This document shows, piece after piece, positions 61,981 through 64,000 of a stretch of 64,000 nucleotides of DNA; position 1 is the stretch's first letter, and each line of letters starts with the position of its first letter. The DNA comes from Eubacterium plexicaudatum ASF492 (GTDB lineage: Bacteria; Bacillota; Clostridia; Lachnospirales; Lachnospiraceae). The stretch spans positions 4,841,501 to 4,905,500 of the forward strand of contig NZ_AQFT02000001.1 of assembly GCF_000364225.2 (NCBI RefSeq). Direction: 5' to 3'. Both the position numbers and the translations under genes were made by a program. Below the pieces are notes generated by a model. The model was given only the letters and a program-made list of their open reading frames with translations, did no database searches and was not told the DNA's origin.

Positions 61981-62341
61981 TGTCATCGGGGACCTGCGCT
62001 CCCTTGCCGACAGCCTGCAGGCCGTTGCGGATGCGGTGGCGGACAATGGCGCAGCGGAGGCAGAGCTGACGACCACAAAGGAGCCGGAGAAAGCGGGAAA
62101 GACCGGAAAGGGTGCTGCAAAGAAGGACACAGTGAAGAAGGATGCCAAGCCTGCGGCAAAACGGGAGCAGGAGGAGAAGCCGCTGACGCTGGAGGAAGTC
62201 CGCGCGGTGCTGGCGGAGAAGTCCCGCTCCGGACACACGGAGGAAGTGAGGGAGCTGCTTGCAAAGCATGGCGCGGATAAGCTCTCAGAGATCGACCCGG
62301 CGGAGTATGCGGCGCTGCTTGCGGAAGCGGAGGTGCTGTGA
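61955..62341 (+). CDS. Helical linker protein, paralogue of the one at 13596-14000
   Basis: Protein of 128 residues, MGKVKLLLDVIGDLRSLADS, an Ala/Lys-rich linker and the C-terminal domain LTLEEVRAVLAEKSRSGHTEEVRELLAKHG then DKLSEIDPAEYAALLAEAEVL. The C-terminal domain aligns with that of the minus-strand protein at 13596-14000 and precedes DUF2800 in both modules. The stop overlaps the next start (TGATG). Confidence 0.75.
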   Translation: MGKVKLLLDVIGDLRSLADSLQAVADAVADNGAAEAELTTTKEPEKAGKTGKGAAKKDTVKKDAKPAAKREQEEKPLTLEEVRAVLAEKSRSGHTEEVRELLAKHGADKLSEIDPAEYAALLAEAEVL

Positions 62342-63462
62342 TGGGGAGACACGCTTTATTGTCAGCATCCTCCAGCCACCGGTGGCTTGCCTGCCCGCCG
62401 TCTGCAAGGCTCTGTGAAAATTATGAGGATACGGGCAGCGAATATGCGCAGCAGGGCACCGATGCCCACAGCCTGTGCGAACACAAGCTGAAGCTGTCCC
62501 TTGGCATGGAAACCAAAGACCCGACCGCAGGGCTTTCCTTCTACGATGAGGAGATGGAGGAATGCGCCTGCGGGTATGCGGAATATGTCCTCTCGCTGGT
62601 GGAGGAGGCAAAACAGGAATGCAGGGACCCGGTTGTGCTGATCGAGCAGCGGCTGGACTTCTCCCGGTATGTGGAGGAGGGCTTCGGCACGGGAGACTGC
62701 GTCATTATTGCGGACGGGACACTGTATATCATCGACTACAAGCACGGCAAGGGCGTGGAGGTCTCCGCCGAGGGGAACCCGCAGATGATGCTGTATGCCC
62801 TGGGCGCATTGGAGCTGTTCGACGGCATCTATGACATTGACGCCGTCCGCATGGCAATCTATCAGCCGCGCCGGGAGAATGTCAGTGTGTATGCCATGGC
62901 AAAGGATGACCTTCTCCAGTGGGCGGAAGGAGAGCTTAAGGAGAAAGCGAAATTGGCCTATGCCGGGGAGGGTGAGTTCTGCGCGGGGGAACACTGCAGG
63001 TTCTGCAAGGCGAAGGCGGTCTGCAGGAAGAGGGCGGAGTACAACTTGGAGCTTGCGAAGTATGACTTTGAGATGCCAGCCACGCTGGAGGATGACGAGA
63101 TCGCGGCTATCCTCGTGAAAGCGGATGAGCTGGCGGCATGGGCGGCGGATGTGAAGGAATTTGCATTGCAGCAGGCGCTTTCCGGTGTGAAGTATGCCGG
63201 GTTCAAGATTGTGGAAGGGCGCTCCAACCGGAAGTACACCGATGAAAAGGCAGTGGCGGATACCGTGAAGAAGGCGGGCTTCGACCCGTATGAGCCAAAG
63301 CTGCTGGGCATCACGGCAATGGAGAAGCTGCTTGGAAAGAAGAAATTCGCACAGGTTTTAAAGGGCCTTGTGGAGAAGCCGCAGGGCAAGCCTGCGTTAG
63401 TCCCGGAGAGTGACAAGAGGCCAGAGATGAACACGGCACAGGAAGATTTCAAGGAAGAATAG
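62341..63462 (+). CDS. DUF2800 RecB/Cas4-like nuclease, second copy
   Basis: Protein of 373 residues, the same length as the copy at 12482-13603 and alike throughout: HALLSASSSHRWLACPPSARLC, GTGDCVIIADGTLYIIDYKHG (catalytic Lys region), HCRFCKAKAVCRKRAEYNLE (Cys cluster) and VEGRSNRKYTDE. Codon use is much more GC-rich than in the first copy, so this is a divergent homologue from another element, not a recent duplication. Confidence 0.9.
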   Translation: MGRHALLSASSSHRWLACPPSARLCENYEDTGSEYAQQGTDAHSLCEHKLKLSLGMETKDPTAGLSFYDEEMEECACGYAEYVLSLVEEAKQECRDPVVLIEQRLDFSRYVEEGFGTGDCVIIADGTLYIIDYKHGKGVEVSAEGNPQMMLYALGALELFDGIYDIDAVRMAIYQPRRENVSVYAMAKDDLLQWAEGELKEKAKLAYAGEGEFCAGEHCRFCKAKAVCRKRAEYNLELAKYDFEMPATLEDDEIAAILVKADELAAWAADVKEFALQQALSGVKYAGFKIVEGRSNRKYTDEKAVADTVKKAGFDPYEPKLLGITAMEKLLGKKKFAQVLKGLVEKPQGKPALVPESDKRPEMNTAQEDFKEE

Positions 63463-63478
63463 TCAGGAGGAAAATCAT

Positions 63479-64000
63479 ATGTCAAACACAGCCAACAATC
63501 CAACAAAGGTAATTACCGGCCCCAACACCCGGTGGAGTTACTGTAATGCATGGGAAGCGAAGGCAATCAACGGGGGAACGCCGAAGTTCTCCGTGTCTCT
63601 CATCATCCCGAAGTCGGATAAAAAGACCATTGCCAAGATTGAGGAAGCGATCAAGGCGGCGTACCGCGAGGGCGAGGCAAAGCTGAAGGGGAATGGCAGG
63701 AGCGTCCCTGCCCTTTCCGTGCTGAAGACCCCGCTGCGTGACGGGGATGTGGAGCGCCCGGATGATGAAGCCTATGCGGATTCCTATTTCGTCAATGCCA
63801 ACAGCTCCACGGCTCCCGGCATCGTGGATGCGGACCGTCAGCCGATCCTCGACCATTCCGAGGTGTACAGCGGCGTGTACGGCAGGGCGAGCATCAACTT
63901 TTACGCTTTCAATTCCAACGGGAATAAGGGTATCGCCTGCGGGCTGAACAATTTACAGAAGATACGTGACGGGGAGCCGCTTGGCGGCAGGTCCCGCGCA
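63479..64000 (+). CDS. DUF2815 ssDNA-binding protein, second copy, cut by window end
   Basis: The first 174 residues are present: MSNTANNPTKVITGPNTRWS, INGGTPKFSVSLIIPKSDKK, GIVDADRQPILDHSEVYSGV and GIACGLNNLQKIRDGEPLGG. CAGGAGG precedes the ATG. The acidic C-terminal tail would lie beyond the window. By analogy with the first module, a DNA polymerase gene should follow. Confidence 0.9.
   Translation, partial: MSNTANNPTKVITGPNTRWSYCNAWEAKAINGGTPKFSVSLIIPKSDKKTIAKIEEAIKAAYREGEAKLKGNGRSVPALSVLKTPLRDGDVERPDDEAYADSYFVNANSSTAPGIVDADRQPILDHSEVYSGVYGRASINFYAFNSNGNKGIACGLNNLQKIRDGEPLGGRSRA

Overview
The window looks like a gut Clostridia chromosome, most likely Lachnospiraceae. The evidence is the housekeeping order birA - small protein - coaX - dusB - unknown - greA - lysS, the codon use, and later families such as DUF2325 and DUF3793. 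Positions 1-6352 are ordinary chromosome (end of argF through lysS).

Positions 6353-45.9 kb hold a degraded, chimeric siphovirus-type (HK97-like) prophage. The left part carries two small excisionase-like proteins, ParA, ParB, two RepA-type initiators and a SymE-like toxin. This plasmid-style replication and partition module butts directly into a minus-strand phage replication module (family A polymerase truncated at motif A, DUF2815 ssDNA-binding protein, DUF2800 nuclease, two small proteins). A divergent control region with repeats follows, then primase-helicase, VRR-NUC nuclease, a broken SNF2 helicase, a DUF1492 late regulator and HNH. The late genes then run in standard order: terminase, portal, protease, capsid, connectors, major tail protein, tail chaperones, tape measure, tail tip, fibre, holin. 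No endolysin and no intact integrase are seen.

Three accessory inserts interrupt the phage backbone: an AAA ATPase plus TOPRIM-like pair (20.2-22.1 kb) that resembles abortive-infection systems; an AT-rich two-gene cassette (34.0-38.1 kb), its second gene split by two IS elements; and a MerR/TipAS-type regulator with its own promoter (41.5-42.3 kb). Each insert ends just before a wobble-rich RNA hairpin that precedes the next structural gene.

Mobile elements with exact target duplications are IS66 (in the head protease), an IS1380-type element, an IS4-like element and ISAs1. A GC-rich minus-strand transposon (DDE integrase, ExeA-like ATPase, DUF6431-like protein, small protein) has cut the holin gene. 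After it lies an integrative-element remnant with a truncated serine recombinase.

From 51.9 kb comes a metal or siderophore cassette: TetR, two YbtPQ-like ABC half-transporters, AraC, DUF2325, DUF3793, flavodoxin, GLUG lipoprotein and a winged-helix regulator. The ABC pair and the DUF2325 operon share an 18-bp palindrome. The window closes with a sigma-like factor and a second, opposite-strand copy of the DUF2800/DUF2815 module, which runs off the end.

At least eleven genes, including the essential lysS, are broken by a single missing base in a short homopolymer. This pattern suggests sequencing or assembly error rather than biology, so those genes are described as they read after restoring one base.
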